Below, piece after piece: positions 20,727-31,438 of a DNA stretch of 64,000 bases. Below the pieces are notes generated by a model. The model was not told where the DNA came from. It ran no database searches and was given only the letters and a program-made list of their open reading frames with translations. The stretch's first letter is position 1. The number at the start of each line of letters is the position of its first letter. Both the position numbers and the translations under genes were made by a program. This DNA comes from Triglochin maritima (Eukaryota; Streptophyta; Magnoliopsida; Alismatales; Juncaginaceae), in NCBI GenBank assembly GCA_963682175.1, contig OY821786.1, forward strand, positions 27,240,501 to 27,304,500, read 5' to 3'.

Positions 20727-23700
20727 ATGGAAGATCTTGGCGATCGACCATCTCCGCCTCGTGCTCCTTTGGAGCAAGAGGCCGAGTCGTCTCGTGGTGG
20801 CGAGGGAGACCGGGTTCCATACATGGACTACCTCGGTCCATTCCCACCACCACGTAGACCTCCTTCTCCTCCTCCTCTGACTCGAGAGGAAGGGAGATTC
20901 GGTCAGGATCGAGTTCTTGGTGCACCACCACCTTTGGCTCGACATGATAGACCGATGACTTTGTGGGAGCGGACCCATCCTGTTCGGGCCGCGCAGCCTT
21001 CTTGCATAGTTGTTCCCCCTGCTCGCGGGAACAACTATGAGCTGAAACCTCAGTATGTGAGCATGCTTCCAACCTTTACTGCCAATAAGGAGGATCCGTA
21101 TATTTTTATACGCGAATTCGAGGAAGTATGCTCCATGTTCAAGCTTCAACAGCTTGACAAGGATTCTATTCGGTTGAGGATGATTTCGTTCGCATTGAAG
21201 GATAATGCGAAGAAATGGATGTATAGCCTCCCGGCGAGCTCGATTCGGTCATGGGATGACTTTGTGACCGTCTTTCTGAAGAGATTTTTCCCTCAAAGGA
21301 AAACTCAACAGATACGGCACCAGATACATCAAATGTATCAGACCGAGACCGAATCGTTTCATGGTTTCTTTGAGAGGTTCAAGGACCTTCTCCAGCAGTG
21401 CCCTCATCATGGATTTGAGTTATGGCAGCTGTGCCAAATTGTTTATGAGGGCATCAACTACAACACCCGCACATTGTTGGAGTCGATGTGTCAGGGTGAC
21501 TTCCAAATGAAACCCATCGAGGAGGCATGGGATACTTTTGAATCCATGGCTGAACGTACCTTCGAGTGGGATACCATGAGAGAGCCACCAGCCGCCAGGT
21601 CTTCTGGTCGAGCTGGATCTTATCAAGTTGACTCATCGATCGCGTCTGAAGCGAAAATGGCTGCTCTCATGCGTAGGATAGAGAGTTTGGAGATGGACCG
21701 AGCTCCTGTAGCTCAGGTCGCTACTCCCGGGTGTACTAGGTGTGGACTGTCGGGACATGATGACTTGGAGTGCGCTTACTCTCCAAGGGATACTGAGCAT
21801 GCAAATGCGATGTATCAACAAAGGCCCCGAAACGACCCGTACAGTCATTCCTATAACCCGGGATGGCGTAACCATCCTAACTTCTCTTGGGGGTCTAGTG
21901 GAGGCCACGGTCAGAGCTCGCACGCTCAACCTCAACCTCCACCTTATCAACCTCCACGCCCATCGGCGACCTACCAACCCCCACATCAAAGGTCGCAGCA
22001 CCAAAATTACCAACATGCTCATGCCTCATCGTCGGGTTATTCCAACCAGACTCCACCACCCCAGCGGGTTGACTCTAAGGACCCTTCTTGTGATCCGACC
22101 TTTCAAGCGTTGCAAAGTACAGTCAAGGCTTTGGAAATGCAGGTTAGCCAGTTGGCTCATCAACTCCATGAACGCGAGAAAGGTCAGTTCCCGAGTCAAC
22201 CTGAGGTGAATCCTCGGGGTACCCATTCTCAAGGAAGGACACCTTTACCTCATGCCACCTCTGAACCGACCCATCATATTAATGTGATTCATACTTTGAG
22301 GTCTGGTAAGGAGGTGGACAACCACATTGGGGTGCCTTCCTTGTCATCACCATCTTTGAGGGAGCCGGATCCTGAGGCTCCCTCCACAAATACTTCCAGG
22401 AAGGAGCCAGATCCTGAGGTTCTTTCTACATTTCCTTCGACAAAGGGGCCGAACCTTGAGGTCCCCTTGTCTCCTCTTGTGTCGAAGGAACCAGATTCTG
22501 AGGTCCCCACTCATGTTTCTTTGGACCTGAATTCTGGGGTGCCTTCGCATCCTTATGCCCCAAAGGCGCCATTCCCTGAGCGCCTTAAAAAGAAAACCTC
22601 TGATCAGCATGACAAGATGCTTGAGATGTTTCGGCAGGTTAAGGTGAATATCCCTCTTCTGGAGGTGATTCAGCAAATGCCACCTTATGCCAAGGTTCTC
22701 AAGGACTTATGCACCAAGAAGAGAAAAACTCATGTTCCCAAGAAAGCTTTTCTTGCGGCTAACGTGAGTTCCTTGTTGGCACAACCCATGCAAGTCAAGT
22801 ACAAGGACCCTGGCTGTCCTACTATCTCTTGTGTGATTGGTGATGTGTCCATACATCGGGCCTTGCTGGACCTTGGTGCATCTGTTAATCTTCTGCCATA
22901 TTCTGTCTACGTCCACCTCGGTCTTGGAGACCTCAAACAAACAAAGACCACTCTTCAATTGGCTGATAGGTCTATGAAGAAACCGAGGGGTGTGGTAGAA
23001 GATGTGCTGATCAAAGTGGGAGAGTTCATTTATCCAGTCGACTTCTTTGTCTTGGATACTGAACCTGTGCCAAACCCACTTGGACAAATTCCTGTCATTC
23101 TGGGGCGACCATTTCTTGCGACTTCCAATGCCTTGATCAATTGTCGCAATGGTCTGATGCGCTTGACTTATGGTAGTCAATGCGCTGATTTCAACATCTT
23201 CACCATTGGCAAGAAGCCAGATGCCTTCAATGACCCTGTTGGGGTTAACCTTATCCAGGGCATGGATGAGAGTGAAGTTGAGGGCACCTTCAAGTACTTC
23301 AGAGAATTGTTCGATGAAGATCCTGAAGGTGGTGAAGATGTTTCACCTGGGCTGGCACAAGAAGGTGCCTTATGTTCTGATCATGTGGCCTCAGAGCCAC
23401 ATCCTTGTGATCTTGTGGCCCTTGAGCCACATTCTTTTGATCTTGTGGCCCTTGAGCCACATTCTTTTGATCACGTGGCCCTTGAGCCACAACCTTTCGA
23501 TCACGTGGCTTTTGAGCCACCAGATACCCTTTTTATGGCCTCTGGGCCACATGATCTTCATTCTATATCTGCTGAGGACCCCATGTGGGTTAAGAATCAA
23601 CCACCTGATACCCTTCAACCTGGTAGAGGTTTACCTCTCATTCATGCCTCCTCTTTTGTTAACTCTCAAGAGGCATCGAACGACCACAATGCGAATAAGG

Positions 23701-23798
23701 GTGTCAGGTGGTCAAGCAATTCTGTTTTGTATGTTGCGAGCCCATACAGGTGCATTTCTGGCTCGAGAGATGGCGGGTTCCCATTTGATGTCCCTTGA
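20637..23798 (+). CDS. Gag-protease polyprotein of element E
   Basis: 1053 codons from the first Met; the Met at 20727 (MEDLGDRPSPPRAP) has a counterpart in F (MDGLGERPSPPRTP) and is a likelier start. Pro-rich N-terminus; Retrotrans_gag core at about residues 130-295 (DNAKKWMYSLPASSIRSW, FLKRFFPQRKT, FFERFKDLLQQCPHHGF, LCQIVYEG); CCHC knuckle CTRCGLSGHDDLEC near 366-379; REKGQFPSQPEVNP; LRSGKEVDN near 553; acidic KEPDPEVP-type repeats at about 576-640; protease with ALLDLGASVNLLPYSVY near 745 and [19 protein letters not shown] near 820. The C-terminal tail carries five 10-residue DxVALEPHSF repeats. Assembles particles and processes gag; polymerase must come from elsewhere. Confidence 0.9.
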   Translation: MFVRVESSIFMRGWARSGESARLERVLISEMEDLGDRPSPPRAPLEQEAESSRGGEGDRVPYMDYLGPFPPPRRPPSPPPLTREEGRFGQDRVLGAPPPLARHDRPMTLWERTHPVRAAQPSCIVVPPARGNNYELKPQYVSMLPTFTANKEDPYIFIREFEEVCSMFKLQQLDKDSIRLRMISFALKDNAKKWMYSLPASSIRSWDDFVTVFLKRFFPQRKTQQIRHQIHQMYQTETESFHGFFERFKDLLQQCPHHGFELWQLCQIVYEGINYNTRTLLESMCQGDFQMKPIEEAWDTFESMAERTFEWDTMREPPAARSSGRAGSYQVDSSIASEAKMAALMRRIESLEMDRAPVAQVATPGCTRCGLSGHDDLECAYSPRDTEHANAMYQQRPRNDPYSHSYNPGWRNHPNFSWGSSGGHGQSSHAQPQPPPYQPPRPSATYQPPHQRSQHQNYQHAHASSSGYSNQTPPPQRVDSKDPSCDPTFQALQSTVKALEMQVSQLAHQLHEREKGQFPSQPEVNPRGTHSQGRTPLPHATSEPTHHINVIHTLRSGKEVDNHIGVPSLSSPSLREPDPEAPSTNTSRKEPDPEVLSTFPSTKGPNLEVPLSPLVSKEPDSEVPTHVSLDLNSGVPSHPYAPKAPFPERLKKKTSDQHDKMLEMFRQVKVNIPLLEVIQQMPPYAKVLKDLCTKKRKTHVPKKAFLAANVSSLLAQPMQVKYKDPGCPTISCVIGDVSIHRALLDLGASVNLLPYSVYVHLGLGDLKQTKTTLQLADRSMKKPRGVVEDVLIKVGEFIYPVDFFVLDTEPVPNPLGQIPVILGRPFLATSNALINCRNGLMRLTYGSQCADFNIFTIGKKPDAFNDPVGVNLIQGMDESEVEGTFKYFRELFDEDPEGGEDVSPGLAQEGALCSDHVASEPHPCDLVALEPHSFDLVALEPHSFDHVALEPQPFDHVAFEPPDTLFMASGPHDLHSISAEDPMWVKNQPPDTLQPGRGLPLIHASSFVNSQEASNDHNANKGVRWSSNSVLYVASPYRCISGSRDGGFPFDVP
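23379..23528 (+). repeat. 30-bp tandem repeat inside the E ORF
   Basis: Five units of 30 bp starting at 23379, 23409, 23439, 23469 and 23499, each encoding D(H/L)VA(L/S/F)EP plus three residues. Every unit contains GTGGC-N6-GCCAC, an inverted repeat with 5-base arms, so the array encodes both a peptide repeat and a run of potential hairpins. No such array is in the J, A or H tails. Confidence 0.8.
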
Positions 23799-25376
23799 TA
23801 TATGAAGATGGGAGCCCATTGTTGTACATAGTTTGTAAAAAAAAAAAAAAAAAAAACTCCTTCAGTGAGCATCGATTGTTGTGGGCCCCAACCCTTGAGT
23901 ATTTGGGCCCCATTTCTTTCACGTATTTGTATCCCTTCTTTAGCATCTCACAGGTTTTGAGGGAAGTTGGGTTGTGTCCATCAACATAGCCATGAACTTC
24001 CTTGTGTACTTCACGTTGGTGAGATCTCTTCTGTTTCATGCATGCATCCATGTAGTATCTTGCTTGCATTCATTGAGGACAATGCATGAAGTAGGTGTGG
24101 GGGGGGGGGGTGTTTTACGTGTGTACATAGTTGAGTCTTTTTCCTTTGATTTTGTTTTCTTTTGTTTGCATTGTTAGGGTCATGATAGTGTGCTGCATTT
24201 AATATCGATATATCTGCTTGCCATGATCCTTGGGTGACTTGTCTTCTTTTGCTTGCCTAGTGCTTCAAAATTTTCACATTTCTTTCAAAATCTTCGTGTG
24301 TTTTCGAAAGAAAATGTTTTGTGGGTTTTGCGTGTGTTTAGCATGTGCAAAACCGTTGAGAGGCAAAGTAAAAAGAAAGCTCCCAAAATTGTCTTGAACT
24401 TGATGCATTAGGATATCTAGTACGTGGCTTTAGGATTTATCGAGTCGTTAGGATGCACCCCGGTTTTCCCTCGGGAGGCGTGTAATCCTAGGGTTTCAGT
24501 ACTCAAACATTTAAAGAAGTCCACCCTGAACCTAGTGAGTCAAATAATTCGTGTCTGTTAGTATAAGGAAGTTTGTCGTAGTCAAGGACCCTTAATATCT
24601 TTTTGTGAAATTTAAGTGTAGGGGTTTTGGTTCCCATGTAGATAAATAAATAAGTGGTGTTCTCTCTTCTCGCACGGCTCCTATCACTCGGGAAAGTAGG
24701 TCTGAGGGGACTTTGTGCCTGGTACTTTCGAGTCATCTGACTTGGGATGCACCGACCGAACTCCCGTTACACGGGTGGTAGGGATCGCCCTATGTGGAGA
24801 TTTGGGGGAAGGTGTACGTGATAGTGTAAGTCCTCATAGGCAATGATGCACGAAACCTGACCCTGGGAGAATCAAACACCAACCAATAAATGCTCCAAAG
24901 AAAATGAAAAAAAAGGAAAGAAAAGAAAAAGAAAAAAAAAGAAAAGAAGAGTCAAATAAGAACCAAAATGGACTTTACACTTTGTTTCACATTCAGAAGT
25001 TAAGGTTGCCCATGTCTTTCACTTAATTCCTTAGTTAACTCTCACGAATAACTCATTAGGCTAGGTGTGTGGACTGATTACATATATAGAGTCGACCCGT
25101 AGTATTACCGCATTCCATGATCGACAAAATAAGTCCAACAAGTCGTGTAGCTAGATTGATTAATGCATCTTGTTCGGATTTTGTGGGTATATCCGCTGAA
25201 AACCCTCAGGAGACACCACTCCTCCTCCTTGGCAACAAGGAGGTTTAACGGCTTGTTGCACATGCTAAGTGCAACCGTGATTCCTACGAAAGTGAGTTAG
25301 GATTTCTTGTTTTTCGTATGCTTTTTCCTTTCTTTGTTTTGCTCGAGACTAGCAAAAACTTAGGTGTGGGGGTATT
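23799..25376 (+). other. 3' non-coding region of element E
   Basis: No gene. It contains a 21-base A run (23836-23856), the GAGGACAATGCATGAAGT segment and a G run near 24100, A/G-rich sequence at 24895-24950, the three-hairpin block (25224-25302) and the purine tract GGTGTGGGGGTAT ending at 25376. H and I share this order, so the region is a conserved module of the family. Confidence 0.8.
25224..25302 (+). other. Conserved three-hairpin block upstream of the purine tract (E copy)
   Basis: CCTCCTTG-GCAA-CAAGGAGG (8-bp stem, GNRA-type loop), then GTTGCAC-ATGCTAA-GTGCAAC (7-bp stem), then TCCTA-N11-TAGGA (5-bp stem), ending about 75 nt before the LTR. Conserved in five copies from at least two divergent families. 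Confidence 0.7.
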
Positions 25377-26932
25377 TGATTGACATCATTTCATGCTTAT
25401 ATTTGTACCTTATATCCATTATCTTACACCTAAGCAATGCTACGTGACGAGTTTTATGTTTAGTTTTCAGAAATAAAGAGGTTTGAAGAGAAGAGCCATG
25501 AAAGGACCCAAAAGCAGGAAAAAAGGACCTAATTGTGAGACCTGGGGACCAAGATGCAAGGGAGAAGGACCTGATCGTAAGACAGAAGGACCTAAGAGCA
25601 AAACAGGAAACTCCACACCATTATGAGGAGTATTTTGTCAATTCGATTCGGGTCGGAGCTCCACTAAACACGTTAGATGCATCCAAGACCAAGAAACACA
25701 CTAAGGAAAGCCCACCAGAAGATCCAGACAGATCTGAAGTTTATAGGCCGCCAATTGGCGGTCTGGAACCGCCAATTGGCGGTCTGGTTAAGCCCAAATC
25801 AGCCAAGATTCTTCCTGGACTTGTATTATCATGTGTTTAGGATATTTTTGGTATTGGTTTAGTCCCACATCGGGGGATTGTCCCGGATTAGCTTTTTCCA
25901 TGCTTATAAATAGAACTCTTCACCTTCCATTGTAATTACCCATTGCTTGGTGGCATTCTCTCTACTAAGGAGTGAGCCTTGAAGCAAAAACTCAAGGTGG
26001 AGAAGAATGCTACCTTCAATGTGAGTCATTTGTTAATAAAATAATTCTTCTAGTTTCTTTTAATCTTGTCTTTTAATTTGTGCATGTTTGTTTAGTCTTT
26101 CATTTCCTTTTATGTTTCTTTAATGCTTCTTGCCTTCTTAGTTAACTTTCATTTCAGTATTATGCTTTCTTTTGCTAATATAGTTAGTGTAATGAGTAGT
26201 GAGTAGTTCCATCCCCATTTGGGGGTGGAGAAATATGTGATATAATTATATAGTGTATTAAGTGTGTGTTATTTTTATCCCTTGAGCTTTATATGATTTC
26301 CATAACCATCTAATGGGTCTCCACTCTTATCTTTGATATGCTAATGCTCTTGAATGAAGCTTAGCTTATGCTTTGATTAGTTGACCTATTTTATGGGGAA
26401 TGATAAGGTTAGGATATGGATGAAGTTAATATTGGAAACACAAGTTGTAGTGTATGAGCTCTTGTTGCCTTTACCTTAGCTAATGTCTTGTATGTTTTAA
26501 TGATGTAGTGAAATCTTAATTCATGTGGAGGCATAGTAGGGTATAGTCTTTATACTTGAGTTCATGTAGCTTCATTCCAATTATTGTCTTGTATGTTTTA
26601 ATGATGTAGTCTTATCTTAATTCATGTAGAGGCAAAGTTGGATGTAGTTTTATGATTTCATGCACTACATATTGTGACGAGCTTAATGAACACACACACA
26701 CTTCTTTATGTTCACATTATTTCTCTACCCCCTTTGGGGTTTAGTTTTTCTTGCTTCTTTTCCATTTCCATTTGCATCTTAGTGTAGTTTAGTGTAACCA
26801 ACCTTTCTTCCCTTTCTTTACCTCTCGCCTTCGCACAAACCAAGTGTCGACACACCTCCCAGTGGACGACCCGTATTTGCCACCGCTTCAACGCGGTCGT
26901 GCACTTGCGGTTAAATATAAAACGATCAATCA
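25377..26932 (+). repeat. 3' LTR of element E
   Basis: 1556 bp, about 99.7% identical by eye to the 5' LTR. The repeat array is at 25504-25592, palindromes at 25748-25783, TATA near 25905. It is followed by the CCCAT duplication. Confidence 0.95.
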
Positions 26933-26937
26933 CCCAT

Positions 26938-27096
26938 CATCACCACTAGACGTCCTTTGACAATCTTGACACCTCAAAATCATCTTTAATACCACGTGTT
27001 TGGATTCGATTGACTCCTTGGATTAAACCCACCCAAGATCAATGTCTCCCTCCACTAGAGATTCAAAAAATGAAATACACCAAACAATTAAAGAAC
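26938..27096. other. Host sequence resuming after E
   Basis: This should be the continuation of the copia gag neighbourhood split by E. I see no ORF or motif in it. Confidence 0.4.
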
Positions 27097-27312
27097 TGTT
27101 GTGAAATATTATAGATGCTTCACCTTCTCCTCCCATAACTCCATCAACCGCTCACCTTCTCATTTGTAACTCTTGTAACATACACCATTTCATTTGCTTC
27201 CTTTAGCCTATAAATAGGAGACTATTGTAATACTTTGGTGATGATGAAATACAACAATTATTCTCCTCTAAAGTTTCATCTCCTTTGCTTCATGTCTATT
27301 TATTGTATAACA
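27097..27312 (+). repeat. Short LTR of an Ale-type Ty1-copia
   Basis: 216 bp from TGTTGTGAAATATTATAG to ATTGTATAACA. It contains CCTATAAATAGGAG near 27209 and is followed at once by CGTTATCAGCACGA, a segment found after short LTRs of Ale/Retrofit-type elements. No second LTR was found. The following 27313-27676 has no ORF and looks like leader. Confidence 0.6.
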
Positions 27313-27676
27313 CGTTATCAGCACGATCAGGCATCTAGCTTAGCTAATTGAGGGATAATGATTGTGGGCAAAATTTCTCGACTTGGTGGAGCGGTCGATT
27401 TGCTGATCAACTTGGTGGAGCACGAAACTGAGGTATGCAATTCAATATGATGTATGTATCATGCATCCTTCAAACCATTATTGTTGATTTGAAAAAGAAG
27501 AAGAAAACAAACAAAAATCCTCAGTACAAGCATTTGTCGTTTTGGTATGAAAAAACCTATATATATTAATTGCATTCCTGTACGAAGAACTATGTTTGGT
27601 TTGCTATAAGTCGGTTCATGGGCATTCAACTTGTTTTAGAGGCCAACCACATAATTGATTAATATCATTTTAATAT

Positions 27677-29472
27677 TGTTAAGACCTAATCCTTGTTTAG
27701 GAAAAAGCCACGAAATTAGGGTTGTGCATGGGGTTTTGGTGTGCCTTGCATGGGAAGTTGAAGAGAGATGATGGGTTTAGGGTGATAGGTTGAGGCCGGG
27801 TACTGTAGCAACGTTTAGGTTTTGCCTATAAAACCAAAAACTCACTCTTTTGTTTTGTTTGCTGCCCATTCGCGATTTCCACCCAAACCTCACCCTTCCC
27901 TTGCTTCCGGCGGACTAGGAGGAGAGCTGGAGCACCGGCGACGCGGAGAAGAGACGTCGTAGGAGGGAGCTCGAGAAGAAGAAGCTAGAAGCGACGCCGG
28001 AGGAGGAGGAGCTCGCCGCACACGTCTTCTTCACGGTGAAAGGTATGCCAAGTCTTCATATTAACTCCCCAAGAGGTGTGGGAGTGTAGGGGGCGGCGTT
28101 GGTGTCGTTTCCCCGGCGAACCCAACTGGACAGAGGTTGAAGACGCTCTGTTCGGTCGACCGGTAGTGTGGTTCGGTCGACCGAATGAGGTCTGTATGAT
28201 GCCTGTCCAGGAGGGAAAATGCATGTTCGGTCGACCGGTGGTTGGGTCGGTCGACCGAGTTTTAATGAATATTAAGTTGCTGCCCGAAAACGGTCGAACG
28301 ACGTCTGTGTGACGGTCGACCGTTTATGCCAAATTTTAGCGGGAATATTTATAAGGGTTATATTAGCCGGTCGACCGGTGTTGTTTCGGTCGACCGAATC
28401 CCAGTAGATAGGTTAGACAGACCTTCGGCCGACCGAGTGTGTGTCTCGGTCGACCGAACTGCGCAAAGTCGGTCAAGAGAGTTTACCATCTAAACGGTCG
28501 ACCGCTCTGGATCCGGTCGACCGACCGCGTGCAGTTTTCCTGTAGTGAAGTGTCTGCTGATCCGGTCAACCGAAAGAGTTTTGGTCGACCGAATACAGGG
28601 GGCAGGATTCATGCAGTTTTCCTTATCGGTCGAACGGACCCTGGTTCGACCGACAGGATATATATGTATATAAAATGTATAGCGTAGACCTTCCAAACGG
28701 TCGACCGCTAGATTTGACTTTGTTCGACTGGTGGGTCGAATTATATTCTTTGGTGGATGTATCCACACGCGAGACGTCGAGCATAGGCGACTACCGGCTG
28801 CCGAGCCCATGGTCGATCACCGGACCTCGGAGCTAAGGATTTCACCTACGACGAGAGCGTATTTCTGTTGGACCCCTTGAGCCTGTGCGGCAGAGGGATG
28901 CCTTCCATGCCTGTGTGGGTGGTAGATGCCTTCTTCCTTGTGTAGGGGGGGTTGCACTTTCTGTGTGTCGGAGAGCGAGGTCACTTGTGCCTGTGCGGCC
29001 GAGAGACGCCTTCTTCCTTGTGTAAGGAGGGGATGCACTTTCCTTGTGTTGGAGAGCGGAGGCAGTCAGTGGGCCCGAGGCGGATTTGCATTGCATGCGC
29101 ATTCATGGCTTTTTGTATTTGTTTCTATTTATGATAGGAGATGTTGGCATACGGGGTTCCTTGCGGGAACTCAGGCAGATTTTATGTTTCATTTTCATGG
29201 AGCAGGCAGTCGTAGGTTGGTGGTGACCGAGGGGAGTACCTCCGGGATCGGGTCCTGTCTTCGTATCTTTTTTGTAGAGGTAGTGATTACAGTAGTTATG
29301 TAGTAGACGTGTAATCACTCTTTTGACACTCTGTATTATGACTTCCACGTGGAGATATTTTATATATATGTATTCAGTTGACTTTCCAGTAACCTGCCAT
29401 TGTTGACCGTTGACGGTCGTATGTTGTATGTTTTATTTTGAAAATTTTCTTCCGCTGTTTCGGGACGTTACA
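27677..29472 (+). mobile_element. Solo LTR, chromovirus-like (Tekay/Del-like ends)
   Basis: 1796 bp starting TGTTAAGACCTAATCC and ending CGGGACGTTACA, flanked by perfect AATAT duplications (27672-27676 and 29473-29477) with no internal region: a solo LTR left by LTR-LTR recombination. TATA-like CCTATAAAACC near 27825. Its centre holds a striking array of paired palindromes. The family is inferred from the terminal sequences only. Short ORFs inside it show no recognisable protein. Confidence 0.82.
28153..28735 (+). repeat. Array of nine paired CGGTCGACCG palindromes
   Basis: Pairs begin at 28153/28174, 28228/28248, 28291/28313, 28368/28387, 28426/28447, 28495/28514, 28563/28582, 28627/28642 and 28698/28722. 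Within a pair the sites are mostly 19-22 bp apart; pairs recur every 50-75 bp. Most sites are perfect 10-bp palindromes, others have one or two changes. Spacers are not conserved, so this is not a simple minisatellite. Confidence 0.85.
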
Positions 29473-29477
29473 AATAT

Positions 29478-31438
29478 ACTATCTAATATGCAATTTGTTT
29501 TCGTTGCACCAATTTGAATTTATTTTTGAGATTGCAAGATTCAACATTACAAAAAAATAAAATTTATCTCATTTGTTTCTAAGTCCAAGTATTACTTCAT
29601 TATATGATTTGATCCATAGCTTTTGTTCATGTGATTGTGACATGAGTTGATTTCTTTCATGTTCATAGAAATTTGTCCCTATTTATATACACACACATAC
29701 CCTGATACACACACATATATATGTGTAGATGTTATGGTGATTGTCTACTATGTAGACGTACATTATCATTGGACCTTGGTATCTCACGATGTAGGAAATT
29801 ATTATAACTTACTTGCCTTGATCTTACATTTTTACTTTATACGCAAGGTAAAACCAAATATGTAAAATAGATTCTCATGTCGTGCCATGAAAGAGTCGTT
29901 TATTTTCCTTGCGGATCTTTGTTTCCTCGGTTCTTACTAACCCTATATATTATTCATAAATTCTATAGATTACGGTGTTAATGATGGAATTTACGTTGAC
30001 AATGTTTTCTAGTGTTCAATCTATTATGTGTAACTGATCTTACGATTCACAATAACTACCTTTTTACATTATATATTAGCTTGCCATAAGTACATATGAT
30101 GAAGAATTTGGTAAGACTAACTTTCCATGAAGGAATCATAATGATTTATGGGTTTAAATATTTATTTGCCATCAACTGATTGTAATTAGTTGTCATTAAA
30201 TTAATTTAATAGGAAAATTTATCCAAGTATTGTAAGAGTCGTGCAAATAAATAAATAAATGTTTACTTATGAATGATGGTATTTTTCAAATCATGAAGAT
30301 GAACATGAGAGAAAGTTAGAATTTGGAAATTAGTAATGGCTGAAATTTTTGCTAATAAGATTTTGGAAATTGTCAAAAGGTACGTGGGAGTTAATTTCCC
30401 CACATTTGGTAGTCATGTTTCAATTGTTATTAATAGACATGGAAACATTTTTTTCTTCCTTTTAGCTTTAACTCTATAACAGAGAAAGTTATAGGATTTA
30501 TGGACGGTTGGAAACCAAACAATTACAGATTTATTATGCTTTATTTTTTACTCTTTCTGTAATGGTAATAGATTTAACCTTGTTGTGGATAATACTTTCA
30601 TAACTCATAAGGGTTTTTTTCTTGTCATGATATAAGTATTCTTCGCAAATTGTGTTTCATGTGTTTGGTTTGATCTTTGTTAATTTCAACCTCATGATTA
30701 TCTATTCTGGTTGAATGATAGTTATCTCGTTAGTTATGATTCGCTAGTATATATGTCGTCAAATTAAGCATGTTGTATTTCTTTCAGGATAACTAATTAA
30801 TGTATCAATAAAATGTGATTTATTAAGATGAAAAATATGTAAATACTAGCTTAATTCCATCATGAGCATATAATAAGTGAAGCTCTCTTGATATATGTAA
30901 TGCATGGTCATGATTATGATTATTTTTTGTTTGAAATTTGCACAATTTATTCTCAACATTCATATATGATTGAGTATATTCACGTTTTCTTTTGTGTGTG
31001 TTGCCTTGCATGCATAGATGTGGCACAAATGCATGCTCTTCTATACCTTTTGATAAGAAGACATTACCAATTTGATTTCATCACCCACTTAATGCATATA
31101 AATTATTAACATAATGGACTTTCAATGTCCGTTGTTTCTATTATGCATACTTTTAAATGCAAATTCATGCCAATTGATCTTAATTTATTACGATAATTAA
31201 GAATCAAATGAGTCACACGTATAAGTTATATGAATTCTTAGTATCATTTTGATTAAAAGAGTATTTGTAAAGTGGTTTAAGCATGTGATTATTAGTTGTT
31301 AATTTTGATGCATCACATGCTCATTCACAACTATTGCAAGCATTCATCTTGTGAGTACATAATATTTATTTTGATAGATGTATATATATATAATAATATG
31401 TGCTACATTATAGCGGAATTAAAATTACCATGTTACAA
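29478..31438. other. AT-rich stretch without recognisable genes
   Basis: Long AT-rich DNA with short ATAT and ACAC tracts (near 29690-29720). No ORF with a known motif. By position it could be leader or intron-like sequence of the Ale-type element begun at 27097. I see nothing else to support. Confidence 0.4.

Larger units (their letters stand above)
18034..26932 (+). mobile_element. Element E: complete young gag-protease-only Athila-like retrotransposon
   Basis: 8899 bp. It has two 1556-bp LTRs differing at only four positions that I could find, perfect 5-bp duplications CCCAT (18029-18033 and 26933-26937), a perfect tRNA-Asp PBS and a purine tract. One 1053-codon ORF encodes gag and protease. 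Then come about 1.6 kb of non-coding DNA and the 3' LTR: no RT, RNase H, integrase or env-like ORF. LTR start, palindromes, 21-bp repeats and leader layout match the autonomous element J (57094 onward), the likely type of helper. Confidence 0.95.

Noticed and set aside
20592..21149. Long minus-strand ORFs opposite the E gag
   Set aside because: Antisense shadows of a strongly supported plus-strand coding region; no known motif.
22707..23180. Minus-strand ORF of 157 codons in the E protease region
   Set aside because: Antisense shadow; composition follows the protease codons on the other strand.
23799..25376. Env-like ORF downstream of protease, as in some Athila elements
   Set aside because: No ORF above about 80 codons with a signal peptide or membrane segment; the region matches non-coding modules of H and I.
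28153..28735. CRISPR-like array of palindromic repeats
   Set aside because: Repeats are 10-bp palindromes in pairs with variable short spacers inside a plant solo LTR with a target duplication; there are no cas genes, and the genome is eukaryotic.
28817..29303. Cys-rich short ORFs in the solo LTR as secreted peptides
   Set aside because: They lie wholly inside an LTR, are on both strands, and arise from direct repeats such as CCTTCTTCCTTGTGTA; no signal of selection.
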